Origin: Streptomyces stelliscabiei
Lineage (GTDB): Bacteria > Actinomycetota > Actinomycetes > Streptomycetales > Streptomycetaceae
Length of the DNA: 64,000 bases
Direction of reading: 5' to 3'
Assembly: GCF_014873495.1 (NCBI RefSeq)
Contig: NZ_JADBGF010000001.1
Location: 2,046,001 to 2,110,000, forward strand
Below the pieces are notes generated by a model. It was given only the letters and a program-made list of their open reading frames with translations. It was not told where the DNA came from and searched no databases. Position numbers and translations under genes: made by a program. Shown here piece by piece: positions 22,687-34,261 of the stretch. Position 1 is the first letter of the stretch; every line of letters starts with the position of its first letter.

Positions 22687-23949
22687 TCAGCCGAGCCGGG
22701 CCTCCAGCTCGGCCACGATCTCGTTCACGCCGACGGCGACCTGCTCACCGGACTCCATGTCCTTGAGCTGGACCACGCCCTCGGCGAGGTCGCGCTCCCC
22801 GGCGACGACCGTGTAGCGCGCACCGCTGCGGTTGGCGTTCTTCATCGCGCCCTTGAGGCCCTTGCCGCCGTAGGCGAAGTCGGCCGCGATGCCCACCTTG
22901 CGCAGTTCGGTGACCTTGGCGAACAGCAGGCGGCGGGCCTCCTCGCCGAGCGGGACGGCGAACACGCTGGTGGTGGCGGGGAGTTCGAGTTCGACGCCCT
23001 CCGCCTCCAGGGCGAGGACCGTGCGGTCGACGCCGAGGGCCCAGCCGACGGACGGCAGGGCGGGGCCGCCGATCATCTCGGAGAGGCCGTCGTAGCGGCC
23101 GCCGCCGCCCACCGCGGACTGGGAGCCGAGACCGTCGTGGACGAACTCGAAGGTCGTACGGGTGTAGTAGTCGAGGCCGCGCACCAGCTTGAGGTCGTCC
23201 TCGAAGGCGACGCCCGCCGCGGTGATCAGCTCACGGACCTCCTCGTGGTACGCCTTGCAGGCGTCGCAGAGGTAGTCGCGCAGCAGCGGGGCGTCGGTGA
23301 GCTGCTTCTGGACGTCGCCGCGCTTGTCGTCGAGGACGCGCAGCGGGTTGATCTCCGCGCGGCGGAGGGTCTCCTCGTCCAGGTCCAGGCCGCGCAGGAA
23401 CTCCTGCAGGGCTGCCCGGTAGACGGGACGGCACTCCTTGTCGCCCAGGCTGTTGAGGAGGATGCGGAAGTTCCTGAGGCCCAGCGAGCGGTACGCCTGG
23501 TCCGCAAGAATGATCAACTCGGCGTCCAGGGCCGGGTCCTCGGCCCCGATCGCCTCGGCGCCGACCTGGGAGAAGTGGCGGTACCGGCCCTTCTGGGGGC
23601 GCTCGTAGCGGTAGTACGAGCCGGAGTACCAGAGCTTGACCGGGAGGTTGCCCACCTTGTGGAGGTTGGCCTCCAGGGCGGCGCGCAGGACGGAGGCGGT
23701 GCCTTCGGGACGCAGGGCCAGCTGGTCGCCGCCCTTGGTCTCGAAGGCGTACATCTCCTTGGTCACGATGTCGGTGGACTCACCCACACCGCGTGCGAAC
23801 AGCTCGACGTTCTCGAAGCCGGGTGTCTCGACGTAGCCGTAGCCGGAGTCGCGCAGCGGGGCGGCGATGGCCTCACGGACGGCCAGGTACGTGGCGCTGT
23901 CCGGGGGCAGCAGGTCGTACGTGCCCTTGGGGGCCTGAAAGGTGCTCAC
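22687..23949 (-). CDS. hisS: Histidyl-tRNA synthetase
   Basis: A 420-residue class II synthetase charging tRNA-His. It has motif 1 ([18 protein letters not shown]), motif 2 ([25 protein letters not shown]) and the histidine-specific signatures [11 protein letters not shown] and GGGGRYDGL, then motif 3 and the C-terminal anticodon-binding domain. The start is GTG at 23947-23949 ([12 protein letters not shown]). It follows the metallo-beta-lactamase-fold gene by 13 nt, as in mycobacteria. No T-box leader is seen. Confidence 0.97.
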   Translation of the reverse strand: MSTFQAPKGTYDLLPPDSATYLAVREAIAAPLRDSGYGYVETPGFENVELFARGVGESTDIVTKEMYAFETKGGDQLALRPEGTASVLRAALEANLHKVGNLPVKLWYSGSYYRYERPQKGRYRHFSQVGAEAIGAEDPALDAELIILADQAYRSLGLRNFRILLNSLGDKECRPVYRAALQEFLRGLDLDEETLRRAEINPLRVLDDKRGDVQKQLTDAPLLRDYLCDACKAYHEEVRELITAAGVAFEDDLKLVRGLDYYTRTTFEFVHDGLGSQSAVGGGGRYDGLSEMIGGPALPSVGWALGVDRTVLALEAEGVELELPATTSVFAVPLGEEARRLLFAKVTELRKVGIAADFAYGGKGLKGAMKNANRSGARYTVVAGERDLAEGVVQLKDMESGEQVAVGVNEIVAELEARLG

Positions 23950-23962
23950 GGAAGGTCTCTCG

Positions 23963-24679
23963 TCACATTCCTCGTCGGGGAGGGGTCGTCGGACCCGCTC
24001 CCTGGCCGCCGGCCGCCACCTGCCGCAGATACGGGTTGGTGGCGCGCTCCTGGCCGATGGTCGTCTGGGGGCCGTGGCCGGACAGCACCACGGTCGAGTC
24101 GTCGAGCGGCAGGCACACGCGGGCCAGCGAGTCGAGCATCTCGGCCATGTCGCCGCCGGGCAGGTCGGTGCGTCCGATGGAGCCGGCGAACAGCAGATCC
24201 CCGGAGAAGAACACGGAAGGGATCTCCGTGTTCTCGGGCATCCGGAAGGTCACCGACCCCTTGGTATGGCCGGGCGCGTGCGAGACGGCCAGCTCCAGAC
24301 CGGCCAGCTCCAGCTTCGCGCCGTCGGTCAGCTCCTTGACGTCACCCGGCTCCCCCACGGTCAGCTCGCCCATGAGCGGCATACCGATGGAACGGCCGAG
24401 CGCCTTCTCGGGGTCGCTCATCATGTACCGGTCCTCGGGGTGGATCCAGGCGGGTACGTCGTGCGCGCCGCACACCGGGACGACCGAGGCCACATGGTCG
24501 ATGTGGCCGTGGGTGAGGACGACGGCGACGGGCTTGAGCCGATGCTTCTTCAGCGTCTCCTCGACTCCCTCGGTGGCCTGGTGGCCCGGGTCGATGATCA
24601 CGCACTCCTCACCGGCGGCGGGGGCGACCAGATAACAGTTGGTCCCCCAGGCCCCGGCGGGGAACCCGGCAATGAGCAC
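23963..24679 (-). CDS. Metallo-beta-lactamase-fold hydrolase (glyoxalase II-like)
   Basis: A 238-residue cytoplasmic hydrolase with the zinc motif THGHIDH (HxHxDH, about 57-62), a later His in [10 protein letters not shown], the bridging Asp in [16 protein letters not shown], and the final His in [10 protein letters not shown]. These match the glyoxalase II-like subgroup of the fold. The start is GTG (24677-24679, [12 protein letters not shown]). It sits just upstream of hisS and diverges from the cyclophilin gene. The substrate cannot be told from sequence. Confidence 0.92.
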   Translation of the reverse strand: MLIAGFPAGAWGTNCYLVAPAAGEECVIIDPGHQATEGVEETLKKHRLKPVAVVLTHGHIDHVASVVPVCGAHDVPAWIHPEDRYMMSDPEKALGRSIGMPLMGELTVGEPGDVKELTDGAKLELAGLELAVSHAPGHTKGSVTFRMPENTEIPSVFFSGDLLFAGSIGRTDLPGGDMAEMLDSLARVCLPLDDSTVVLSGHGPQTTIGQERATNPYLRQVAAGGQGAGPTTPPRRGM

Positions 24680-24849
24680 GATCGTCCTTCTTGTGGCGTA
24701 CGAGGGTGGTGGGTTGCTGTGGATCAGAGCCTACCGGCGCTGCCGTTTCCCCAGCGAACCCATATACGGTACGGGTCACACGTAAACAGTCGACTCGACG
24801 GACGCGCGACGCACCTGTCGGCGGACGAGACGCATGAGGAGAGAACCCC

Positions 24850-25692
24850 GTGGTCAGCCAGGATCAGCGGCGGCGTCAGCTCGCCCGGGAGAAGTTCTTG
24901 CGGCAGCAGCAGCGGCGTACGTCCGCGCGGCGCAAGGCCCATGTCCGCAACGCCGTGATCGCCTCGGTGCTCGGTGTGATCCTGGTGGGCAGCGTGGCGC
25001 TGTACACGACCGACGTGCTCAAGGGTGACGACAAGAAGGACAACGCGGGCGCGGAGGTGTCGCCGAGCCCGTCGCCCAGTGCCAGCAAGGCGCCGGATCC
25101 GTGCGAGAAGCCGGCCGCGGGCAAGGTGGAGAAGCTCACCTACAAGAAGGAACCCGCGCTCACCATCGACAAGAGCGCGAAGTACACGATGGATCTGCGG
25201 ACCACCTGCGGTTCCATCCCCATAACGATGGACGCGGCGAAGGCCCCGCACACGGTCAACTCGTTCGACTTCCTGGTGAACAAGGGCTACTTGGACCACA
25301 CCAAGTGCCACCGTCTCACCACGCAGGGTATCTACGTGCTGCAGTGCGGCGACCCGCAGGGCACCGGCATGGGTGGTCCCGGCTACACGATCCCCGACGA
25401 GAACCTGAAGGACCCGCGCCTGAAGGGCGATGTGTACCCGGCGGGCACGGTCGCGATGGCGAACCAGTTCAACGGGCAGACGGGCGAGGGCAAGAACAGC
25501 GGCGGCAGCCAGTTCTTCCTCGTCTTCCAGGACAGTCCGCTGCCGGCCAACTACACACCGTTCGGCACGATCACCAAGGCGGGGATGAAGGTCCTGACGA
25601 AGATCGCCAAGGCCGGCGAGAGCACCGGCATGGGTGACGGAGCGCCCAACGCGACCGTCGTGATCAACAAGGCGACTGTCAAGAAGTCCTGA
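24850..25692 (+). CDS. Membrane-anchored cyclophilin-type peptidyl-prolyl isomerase
   Basis: A 280-residue protein: a basic N-terminal cytoplasmic tail (QQQRRTSARRKAH), one membrane segment at about 36-53 (VIASVLGVILVGSVALYTT), a Ser/Pro linker (SPSPSPSAS), then an extracellular cyclophilin domain (about 110-278). That domain has HRLTTQGIYVLQCGDPQGTG in place of the usual FHRVIPGFMIQGGD, keeping the His-Arg pair, and NSGGSQFFLVFQDSPLP. There is no lipobox. The GTG start follows a GAGGAGAGA site. This is the Rv2582-like gene of the relA-hisS region and probably assists folding of exported proteins. Confidence 0.93.
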   Translation: MVSQDQRRRQLAREKFLRQQQRRTSARRKAHVRNAVIASVLGVILVGSVALYTTDVLKGDDKKDNAGAEVSPSPSPSASKAPDPCEKPAAGKVEKLTYKKEPALTIDKSAKYTMDLRTTCGSIPITMDAAKAPHTVNSFDFLVNKGYLDHTKCHRLTTQGIYVLQCGDPQGTGMGGPGYTIPDENLKDPRLKGDVYPAGTVAMANQFNGQTGEGKNSGGSQFFLVFQDSPLPANYTPFGTITKAGMKVLTKIAKAGESTGMGDGAPNATVVINKATVKKS

Positions 25693-25827
25693 CCCTCAAC
25701 AGCGAAATTTCGGTCGCGCGGGATGCGGACAGGCAACCCGCCGGTCGCCTATGTTGGCCGTGACGAAACTGTGGACGATGCCCGGGGGCGCTGAGGCCCC
25801 TTGCAGGCATCATGTGGAGGAGGCGCT

Positions 25828-27057
25828 GTGAGCAGCGACCCGTGGGGCCGCGTCGACGAGACGGGGACCGTGTACGTGCGTACGGCCGACGGCGAGCAGG
25901 TCGTCGGTTCCTGGCAGGCCGGCTCCCCCGAGGAAGCGCTGGCCTACTTCGAGCGCAAGTACGAGGGCTTGGTCGTCGAAATCGGCCTCCTCGAGAAGCG
26001 GGTGAAGACCACCGACCTGTCCGCGAAGGACGCTCAGGTCGCGATCGACCACATTCGCGAGCAGGTGGACGCGCATCACGCGGTCGGTGATTTGGACGCG
26101 CTGAAGGTCCGGCTGGACAAGCTCGTCGAGACGGTCGACGCGCGCCGCGAGGAGCGCAAGCAGCAGCGGGCGAAGCAGTCCGACGAGGCCCGGCACGCCA
26201 AGGAGGCCCTGGTCACCGAGGCGGAGGAGCTGGCCCAGTCCGACCAGTGGCGGTCCGCCGGTGAGCGACTGCGGGCGCTGGTGGACACCTGGAAGGGTCT
26301 GCCCCGGCTGGACCGCAAGTCCGACGACGAGCTCTGGCACCGCTTCTCGCACGCCCGCTCGGCGTTCTCCAAGCGTCGCAAGGCCCACTTCGCGCAGCTC
26401 GACGCGCAGCGCGAGGACGCCCGCAAGGTCAAGGAGAAGCTGGTCGCGGAGGCCGAGGGTCTGTCCGCCTCGACCGACTGGGGCCCCACAGCCGCGCGCT
26501 ACCGCGAGCTGATGGCCGACTGGAAGGCCGCGGGCCGCGCCCAGCGCGAGCACGAGGACGACCTGTGGAACCGCTTCCGCGGTGCCCAGGACGTCTTCTT
26601 CGCCGCCCGCAGTTCCGTGTTCGCCGAGCGTGACGCGGAGCAGTCGGAGAACCTCAAGCTCAAGGAGGAGCTGGCCGGGGAGGCGGAGAAGATCCTGCCG
26701 GTGACGGATCTGAAGTCGGCGCGTGCCGCCCTCCGCTCGCTCAACGAGCGCTGGGAGGCCATCGGCCACGTCCCGCGCGACGCCCGCCCGAAGGTGGAGG
26801 CCCGGATGCACGCCGTCGAGCGTGCCATCCAGGAGGCCGAGGAGGCGGAGTGGCGCCGGACCAACCCGGAGGCCCGCGCCCGTGCCGCCGGTCTCACGGG
26901 CCAGCTCCAGGCCGCCGTCGACAAGCTGGGCAGCCAGATCGAGGCCGCCCGCGCCCAGGGCAACAACGCCAAGGCCGACAAGCTCCAGCGGGAGCTGGAC
27001 GGCCGTCAGGCCCTGCTGGACCAGGCCCTGAAGGGTCTGCAGGAGTTCGGCGGCTGA
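25828..27057 (+). CDS. DUF349 repeat protein
   Basis: A 409-residue, strongly charged, almost wholly helical protein with several DUF349-type repeats, seen as recurring units with a central Trp and LW-RF pattern (LVDTWKGLPRLDRKSDDELWHRF, LMADWKAAGRAQREHEDDLWNRF, LNERWEAIGHVPRD). The GTG at 25828-25830 is chosen because GGAGGAGG lies just before it at 25816-25823. The N-terminal 30 residues contain a short beta-rich element (GTVYVRTADGEQVVGSWQ). Function unknown; it converges on relA across a long inverted repeat. Confidence 0.88.
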   Translation: MSSDPWGRVDETGTVYVRTADGEQVVGSWQAGSPEEALAYFERKYEGLVVEIGLLEKRVKTTDLSAKDAQVAIDHIREQVDAHHAVGDLDALKVRLDKLVETVDARREERKQQRAKQSDEARHAKEALVTEAEELAQSDQWRSAGERLRALVDTWKGLPRLDRKSDDELWHRFSHARSAFSKRRKAHFAQLDAQREDARKVKEKLVAEAEGLSASTDWGPTAARYRELMADWKAAGRAQREHEDDLWNRFRGAQDVFFAARSSVFAERDAEQSENLKLKEELAGEAEKILPVTDLKSARAALRSLNERWEAIGHVPRDARPKVEARMHAVERAIQEAEEAEWRRTNPEARARAAGLTGQLQAAVDKLGSQIEAARAQGNNAKADKLQRELDGRQALLDQALKGLQEFGG

Positions 27058-27064
27058 CACCGAC

Positions 27065-27121
27065 GGTACGGACGAGAGGGGCTCCCGCACGATTCGTGCG
27101 GGAGCCCCTCTCGTCCGTACC
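27065..27121. terminator. Bidirectional terminator with 28-bp arms between DUF349 gene and relA
   Basis: The 57 nt form an inverted repeat of two 28-nt arms around a single T. It starts 8 nt after the DUF349 stop and ends 9 nt before the relA stop, so it can serve both convergent genes. No T tract follows on either side. Confidence 0.85.
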
Positions 27122-27130
27122 GGGCCGGGC

Positions 27131-29680
<2,550 letters not shown>

Positions 29681-29800
29681 GAGGGCTCCTCGTGCGCGAT
29701 CCGGGTCCCCCGGTCAGGCTCCGGAGCACCCATGGTAGCGATCCCGCGTCCCAGGATCGCCTTCAGGCCACCGGGAGGGCTGTGTACTGGTGAAACACCA

Positions 29801-29834
29801 GAGGCGGGCCCCTGATTCCTCGGGGACCCGCCTC
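29801..29834 (+). terminator. Hairpin between relA and the small secreted protein gene
   Basis: GAGGCGGG/CCCGCCTC arms extended by GGGG/CCCC pairing with one bulge. It lies in the 238-nt gap upstream of relA, about 85 nt past the stop of the minus-strand secreted-protein gene (29919), and may terminate it. No T tract. Confidence 0.5.
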
Positions 29835-29918
29835 GGTGCGGTGCCGGGGTCGTCACGGGTACCGGCCGGGCCCGACGGGCCCGGTGGCGACGACCGTGTC
29901 ACCCTGCACCCCCGCCGC

Positions 29919-30341
29919 TCAGGCGACGGTGTCGTCCTCCTTGCAGTTCTTCGGCGCGAACCCGGCCTTGGTGTTGCAGGCCTTGAGGGTCACCCGGGTC
30001 CCCTCCGCGAGGTTGCCGGTCACCCAGTCGCTGCAGTAGTCCGACGGGTTGCCGGCGGTCGTGGAGGTGCGGTCCCAGGTGCCGTTGCGGTTGACGTCCA
30101 GCCAGACCGTCACGCCCCACCGGTCAGCGGTGAAGTCACAGGCGCGGATGGCGTCGCCGGGGACGTCCTGGCTGCTGCCGGGGTGGTCCACCGGGTCCTG
30201 GTTGAAGTTGCCCCAGTCCTGGAAGTTGTTGATCTGCACGGCCAGGAGCAGCCCCGTGCCCGCTTGTGCGGGGCTCGTCGCGGCACCGACGAAGGTGGCG
30301 GCGGCGATCGCGGTGATGATCGGCAGAGTGCGCAGACGCAT
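29919..30341 (-). CDS. Small secreted protein with four cysteines
   Basis: A 140-residue protein I do not recognise. It has a clear Sec signal peptide (MRLRTLPIITAIAAATFVGA) with a likely cut after SPAQA at residue 27. The mature 113 residues contain four cysteines (68, 103, 122, 133), enough for two disulfides, and aromatic/Asn/Asp-rich segments (NNFQDWGNFNQDP, VTVWLDVNRNGTWD). The ATG at 30339-30341 follows AGGGGGA; the longer in-frame ORF upstream lacks protein-like composition. It interrupts the usual relA-apt neighbourhood, so it is probably an accessory insertion. Confidence 0.78.
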   Translation of the reverse strand: MRLRTLPIITAIAAATFVGAATSPAQAGTGLLLAVQINNFQDWGNFNQDPVDHPGSSQDVPGDAIRACDFTADRWGVTVWLDVNRNGTWDRTSTTAGNPSDYCSDWVTGNLAEGTRVTLKACNTKAGFAPKNCKEDDTVA

Positions 30342-30721
30342 GGAGAATCCCCCTGTGTTCAGTCGCCACCAGTCCGTCGGGGGAGCACGAGGGCACGCCT
30401 CGTCGAGGCGCCCTGTACATGGTCGGCCATTCCCCCTGCGCCCGGACCAGTGGTCATGTGGTCGATGTGGCGCGTGATCATCCGACCTCAATGACCAGCG
30501 CATGTCAACCCTGATCGGAAGTGATCTCGGTCGGCGGCCGGGCACGCGCCGCGCGGGGAGCGGAAGGGAACACGGCGAACGGTGCCTCCCGCCGTGCGCC
30601 GCGATCGGCGCACGGCGGGAGGCACCGTGGACACGCTCTCGAACCCGTTCGGATCCAACGGGTGAGGGTCGCCCCCTGAGGATCGACTCCTGAGGATCGA
30701 ACCCGTTCGTACGGATCCGGT
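30342..30721. other. 380-nt gap with terminator and short direct repeats
   Basis: No gene is seen. It holds the promoter side of the secreted-protein gene, a perfect 20-bp hairpin (30581-30626) and, at 30639-30718, repeated motifs TCGAACCCGTTCG (30639 and 30697, each soon followed by GGATCC) and CCTGAGGATCGA (twice). Confidence 0.6.
30581..30626 (-). terminator. Strong hairpin downstream of apt
   Basis: Perfect 20-bp arms (30581-30600 and 30607-30626) with a GCGATC loop, about 95 nt beyond the apt stop. There is no T tract. It probably ends the yajC-secD-secF-apt transcript. Confidence 0.75.
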
Positions 30722-31261
30722 TCAGACCTGGATCAGCGACTCCAGCGGGGCGCCGTCCAGTACGGCCTGCAGCCGTTGCCGGCCCGCCAGGAAGGACAGC
30801 TCCATCAGCACCGCCACGCCCGCGACCTCTGCGCCCGCCCGTCGGATGAGCTGCAGGGACGCCTCGGCCGTGCCGCCGGTCGCGAGGACGTCGTCGATGA
30901 CCATCACCCGGTCGCCCTCGATCAGGTCCTCGGCGTGCACCTCGATCTCGGCGGAGCCGTACTCCAGGTCGTACGCCTGGCTGAGCGTGGCCCCGGGGAG
31001 CTTGCCGGCCTTGCGTACGGGGATGAAGCCGACGCCCGCGCGGACCGCGGCCGGGGCGCCCAGGATGAAGCCCCGGGCCTCCAGGCCGACGATCTTCGTG
31101 GCGCCGTGCCGGACGGTCAGCTCCGCCAGCGCGTCCGTCAGCGCGGTGAACGCCGCCGGGTCGGCGAGCAGCGGGGTGATGTCCTTGAACATCACCCCCG
31201 GCTCGGGGTGGTCGGCGACGTCACGGATACGGCTGAGCAGCAGCTCCTTGATATCGGTCAT
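30722..31261 (-). CDS. apt: Adenine phosphoribosyltransferase
   Basis: A 179-residue type I phosphoribosyltransferase that salvages adenine to AMP. The PRPP loop is VMVIDDVLATGGTAEASLQL (about 118-137); the adenine-pocket segments GVMFKDITPLL and IVGLEARGFILGAPAA are typical. The ATG overlaps the secF stop as ATGA (31258-31261), coupling purine salvage to the Sec genes, a conserved actinobacterial arrangement beside relA. Complete. Confidence 0.97.
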   Translation of the reverse strand: MTDIKELLLSRIRDVADHPEPGVMFKDITPLLADPAAFTALTDALAELTVRHGATKIVGLEARGFILGAPAAVRAGVGFIPVRKAGKLPGATLSQAYDLEYGSAEIEVHAEDLIEGDRVMVIDDVLATGGTAEASLQLIRRAGAEVAGVAVLMELSFLAGRQRLQAVLDGAPLESLIQV

Positions 31262-32355
31262 CGCCGCCTGCCGCCCCGGCCGCGACTGCGGCCCCCGGAC
31301 TGGGTGCGCGGCCCGACCACCGCGGGGGTGGCCTCAGCCGGCTCGTCGTCGTACGGGCCGTCGTCCGCCGGCTCCGGGCCCTCGTGCCCGGCCTGGGCAC
31401 GCTTGGCGAGGACGCGCTTCTTGAGGGCCTTCAGCTGCGGCTCGCGCTCCTTGAGGTCGGCGACGAGCGGCGTGGCGATGAAGATCGACGAGTACGCACC
31501 GGCCGCGAGGCCGACGAACAGGGACAGCGAGATGTCGTTGAGCATGCCCGCGCCGAGGACACCGCCACCGATGAACAGCAGACCGGCGACCGGCAGCAGC
31601 GCGACCACCGTGGTGTTGATCGACCGCACCAGGGTGCTGTTGATCGAACGGTTGGCGATCTCGGCGTACGTCCAGCGGGTCTGCTTGGTGATGTCCTTGG
31701 TCTGCTCCTTGAGGCTGTCGAAGACGACGACCGTGTCGTAGAGCGAGTAACCGAGGATCGTGAGCAGACCGATCACCGTGCCCGGCGTCACCTCGAAGCC
31801 GACGAGGGCGTAGATGCCGATCGTGATGGTGATGTCGTGGATCAGGGCGACGAACGCTGCGATGGCCATACGCCACTCGAAGGCGATCGCCAGATAGATC
31901 ACCACGAGGACCAGGAAGATGGCCAGACCCTGCCAGGCCTTGGCGGCGATCTGGTCACCCCAGCTGGGGCCGACCAGTTCACCGGCGACCTCCTCCGGCT
32001 TCATGTCCAGGTCGTCGGCCAGCTGCGCGGAGACCTTGTCGGCCTGGGCCGTCTCGATGCCCGAGATCTGGATACGGAGGCTGCCGTTGCCGAGCTTCTG
32101 CACGATCGCGTCGTGGCCGGACGCCGACTCCGCGTACTCCTCGGCCTGGGCGACCGACACGCTCGTACTCGGCGTGGTGAAGACGGCACCGCCCTGGAAC
32201 TCGATACCCATCGTCAGACCACGGATCGCCAGGCCGGCGATGGCCGCGATGGTGATCAGAATGGATACGCCGTACCAGATCTTGCGGTTGCCGACGAAGT
32301 CGTAACCGACCTCGCCGCGGTGGAGACGGGCTCCGAGGTCACCGAGCTTCGACAT
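31258..32355 (-). CDS. secF: Protein-export membrane protein SecF
   Basis: A 365-residue RND-type partner of SecD that helps complete preprotein translocation using the proton gradient. The first membrane segment is at about 27-47, followed by an extracytoplasmic domain (GIEFQGGAVF, QISGIETAQADKV) and five further segments with the family motif LTILGYSLYDTVVVFD and RSINTTVVALLPV. A 60-residue basic/acidic C-terminal tail rich in Arg, Gly and Pro extends into the cytoplasm. It follows secD by one nucleotide and overlaps apt. Confidence 0.97.
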   Translation of the reverse strand: MSKLGDLGARLHRGEVGYDFVGNRKIWYGVSILITIAAIAGLAIRGLTMGIEFQGGAVFTTPSTSVSVAQAEEYAESASGHDAIVQKLGNGSLRIQISGIETAQADKVSAQLADDLDMKPEEVAGELVGPSWGDQIAAKAWQGLAIFLVLVVIYLAIAFEWRMAIAAFVALIHDITITIGIYALVGFEVTPGTVIGLLTILGYSLYDTVVVFDSLKEQTKDITKQTRWTYAEIANRSINSTLVRSINTTVVALLPVAGLLFIGGGVLGAGMLNDISLSLFVGLAAGAYSSIFIATPLVADLKEREPQLKALKKRVLAKRAQAGHEGPEPADDGPYDDEPAEATPAVVGPRTQSGGRSRGRGGRRR

Positions 32356-32356
32356 C

Positions 32357-34129
32357 TCAGGCCTCCTTCGGGTCGGCGGGGACAGCGGGACGGCGGGTAC
32401 GGCGCAGCGGGGGCCGGGCGCCCAGTCGCTGCGGATCGAGGCCGGACCACTTGTGGCCGCCGCCGAAGAACTTCGTACGAGCCAGCAGTGTCAGCAGCGG
32501 CTTGGTGAAGAAGAAGACCACCACGACGTCGAGCAACGTGGTCAGGCCGAGGGTGAACGCGAAGCCCTGCACCTTGCCGACGGTGACCACGAAGAGCACC
32601 GCGGCGGAGAGGAACGACACGAAGTCGGAGACCAGGATGGTGCGCCGGGCACGCGGCCAGGCCCGCTCGACGGCGGGGCGCAGCGTGCGGCCTTCGCGGA
32701 TCTCGTCCCGTACGCGTTCGAAGTACACGATGAACGAGTCCGCGGTGATACCGATGGCGACGATCGCGCCACAGACCGCGGGCAGGTTCAGCGCGAAGCC
32801 GATGGCCGGGCCGAGCAACGCCATGAGCACATAGGTCAGGGCCGCCGAGACGAGCAGGGAGGCGATGGCGATCAGCGACAGGCCGCGGTAGTAGACGATC
32901 AGGTAGATCATGACCAGGGCCAGACCGATCGCGCCGGCGATCAGGCCCGCGTGCAGCTGGTCACCGCCGAGCGCGGGGCTGACGGTGGTGACACTCGCCG
33001 TCTTGAAGGTGAGCGGGAGGGCACCGTACGACAGCATGTTCGCGAGGTTCTGGGCCTCCTCCTGCGTGAAGCTGCCGGAGATCTCGGCGTTGCCGCCGGT
33101 GACCGCCGCGCGCACGTAGGGGTGGGAGACGACCTCGTCGTCCAGGACGATCGCGAACTCGTTCTGCGGGGAGGTCTGGGTCGCCAGCCGGCCGGTGATG
33201 TCGGCGAACTTCTTCGCTCCCTTGGAGTTGAAGTCCATGACGACCTGCCAGCCGGTGCCGTTCTGCGTGTCGAGCAGCGCCTTGGCCTTGTCGACCTCGG
33301 TGCCGTCGACCCCGACCGGGCCGAGCACGAACTTGCTCCAGGCGCCGTTGTCCTGGCCGCAGGCCACGACGACGTCGGTGGTCTTGCCCTTGCCGGCCTT
33401 GGCGCGCTGCTTGGGGTCGTTGCAGTCGAGGGCGGTGAACTTGGCCTGGAGCGCCTGGGTCTCCGGGTCGACGCTCGGGCTCGCCGACGGCGAGGCGCTG
33501 CCGGTGGCCTTGGCGGACGCGGAGCCGCTGCCGGAGGGTGTGGGGTCGGCCTTCAGCGCGTCGGTGACCGCACGACCCTGGGACGTGGCGGAGGACGACG
33601 GACTGGCGGAGTCACCGGATCCGGGCTCGGTGGCCTCGTCCTTGCCGTCGGAGCCCGACGGGCTGGGCGATCCGCTGCTCTTGCCGCTGGGGCTCGCCGA
33701 GGTGCTCGGCTCCTGGGTCACGCCGGTGCCGACCTGGCTCTGCAGGACCGGACGGAAGTACAGCTTCGCGGTGGTGCCGACCTGGTCCCGGGCCTCCTCG
33801 GAGTTCGTGCCCTTGGGAATGTTGACGATGATGTTGCGATCGCCCTGGGTCTGGACCTCGGCCTCGGAGACACCCAGACCATTGACACGGCGGTTCATGA
33901 TCTCGACCGCGGTGTCCATGTTGGTCTTGTTGATCGCCGATTCCTGGCCGCTCCTCGCCTCGAGCGTGATGCTCGTACCACCGGCGAGGTCGATGCCGAG
34001 ACGCGGAGTGGTGTGTCCGGAGGCGAACATTCCCCCGGTGAGCGCCACAAGGGCGATCAGGATGAGGGCCAGCGCGCGCCCAGGCTTGCTCTGGGCACTC
34101 GCGCTCCGGCCCTTCTTCGGTGCTGCCAC
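32357..34129 (-). CDS. secD: Protein-export membrane protein SecD with Ser/Pro-rich insertion
   Basis: A 590-residue SecD. It has a first membrane segment (about 18-36), a large extracytoplasmic P1 region (GIDLAGGTSITLEA, MNRRVNGLGVSEAEVQTQGDRNIIV) and five C-terminal membrane segments (DSFIVYFERVRDEIREG). An 85-residue Ser/Pro/Gly low-complexity insertion lies in the P1 region at about 138-222. The start is GTG at 34127-34129 (VAAPKKGRSAS), preceded by a GAGGGAG site; upstream in-frame sequence is not conserved-looking. Operon order is yajC-secD-secF-apt. Confidence 0.96.
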   Translation of the reverse strand: MAAPKKGRSASAQSKPGRALALILIALVALTGGMFASGHTTPRLGIDLAGGTSITLEARSGQESAINKTNMDTAVEIMNRRVNGLGVSEAEVQTQGDRNIIVNIPKGTNSEEARDQVGTTAKLYFRPVLQSQVGTGVTQEPSTSASPSGKSSGSPSPSGSDGKDEATEPGSGDSASPSSSATSQGRAVTDALKADPTPSGSGSASAKATGSASPSASPSVDPETQALQAKFTALDCNDPKQRAKAGKGKTTDVVVACGQDNGAWSKFVLGPVGVDGTEVDKAKALLDTQNGTGWQVVMDFNSKGAKKFADITGRLATQTSPQNEFAIVLDDEVVSHPYVRAAVTGGNAEISGSFTQEEAQNLANMLSYGALPLTFKTASVTTVSPALGGDQLHAGLIAGAIGLALVMIYLIVYYRGLSLIAIASLLVSAALTYVLMALLGPAIGFALNLPAVCGAIVAIGITADSFIVYFERVRDEIREGRTLRPAVERAWPRARRTILVSDFVSFLSAAVLFVVTVGKVQGFAFTLGLTTLLDVVVVFFFTKPLLTLLARTKFFGGGHKWSGLDPQRLGARPPLRRTRRPAVPADPKEA

Positions 34130-34261
34130 CTTCTCGTACTCCCTCTCGGGCCGCCGGGCGGGGTCAGCGCGGGGGCGGCCATGACTGGTGTCGGGGAATC
34201 CGGGCGAAAACGGCACGTTCCCGGGGCGCGGGCGGTTCTCGCTCGCACTCCCGGGACGTGA

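Noticed and set aside
25703..25712. CGAAATTTCG palindrome after the cyclophilin gene as an operator or terminator
   Set aside because: Only 10 nt, no loop and no partner site; too short to support a function.
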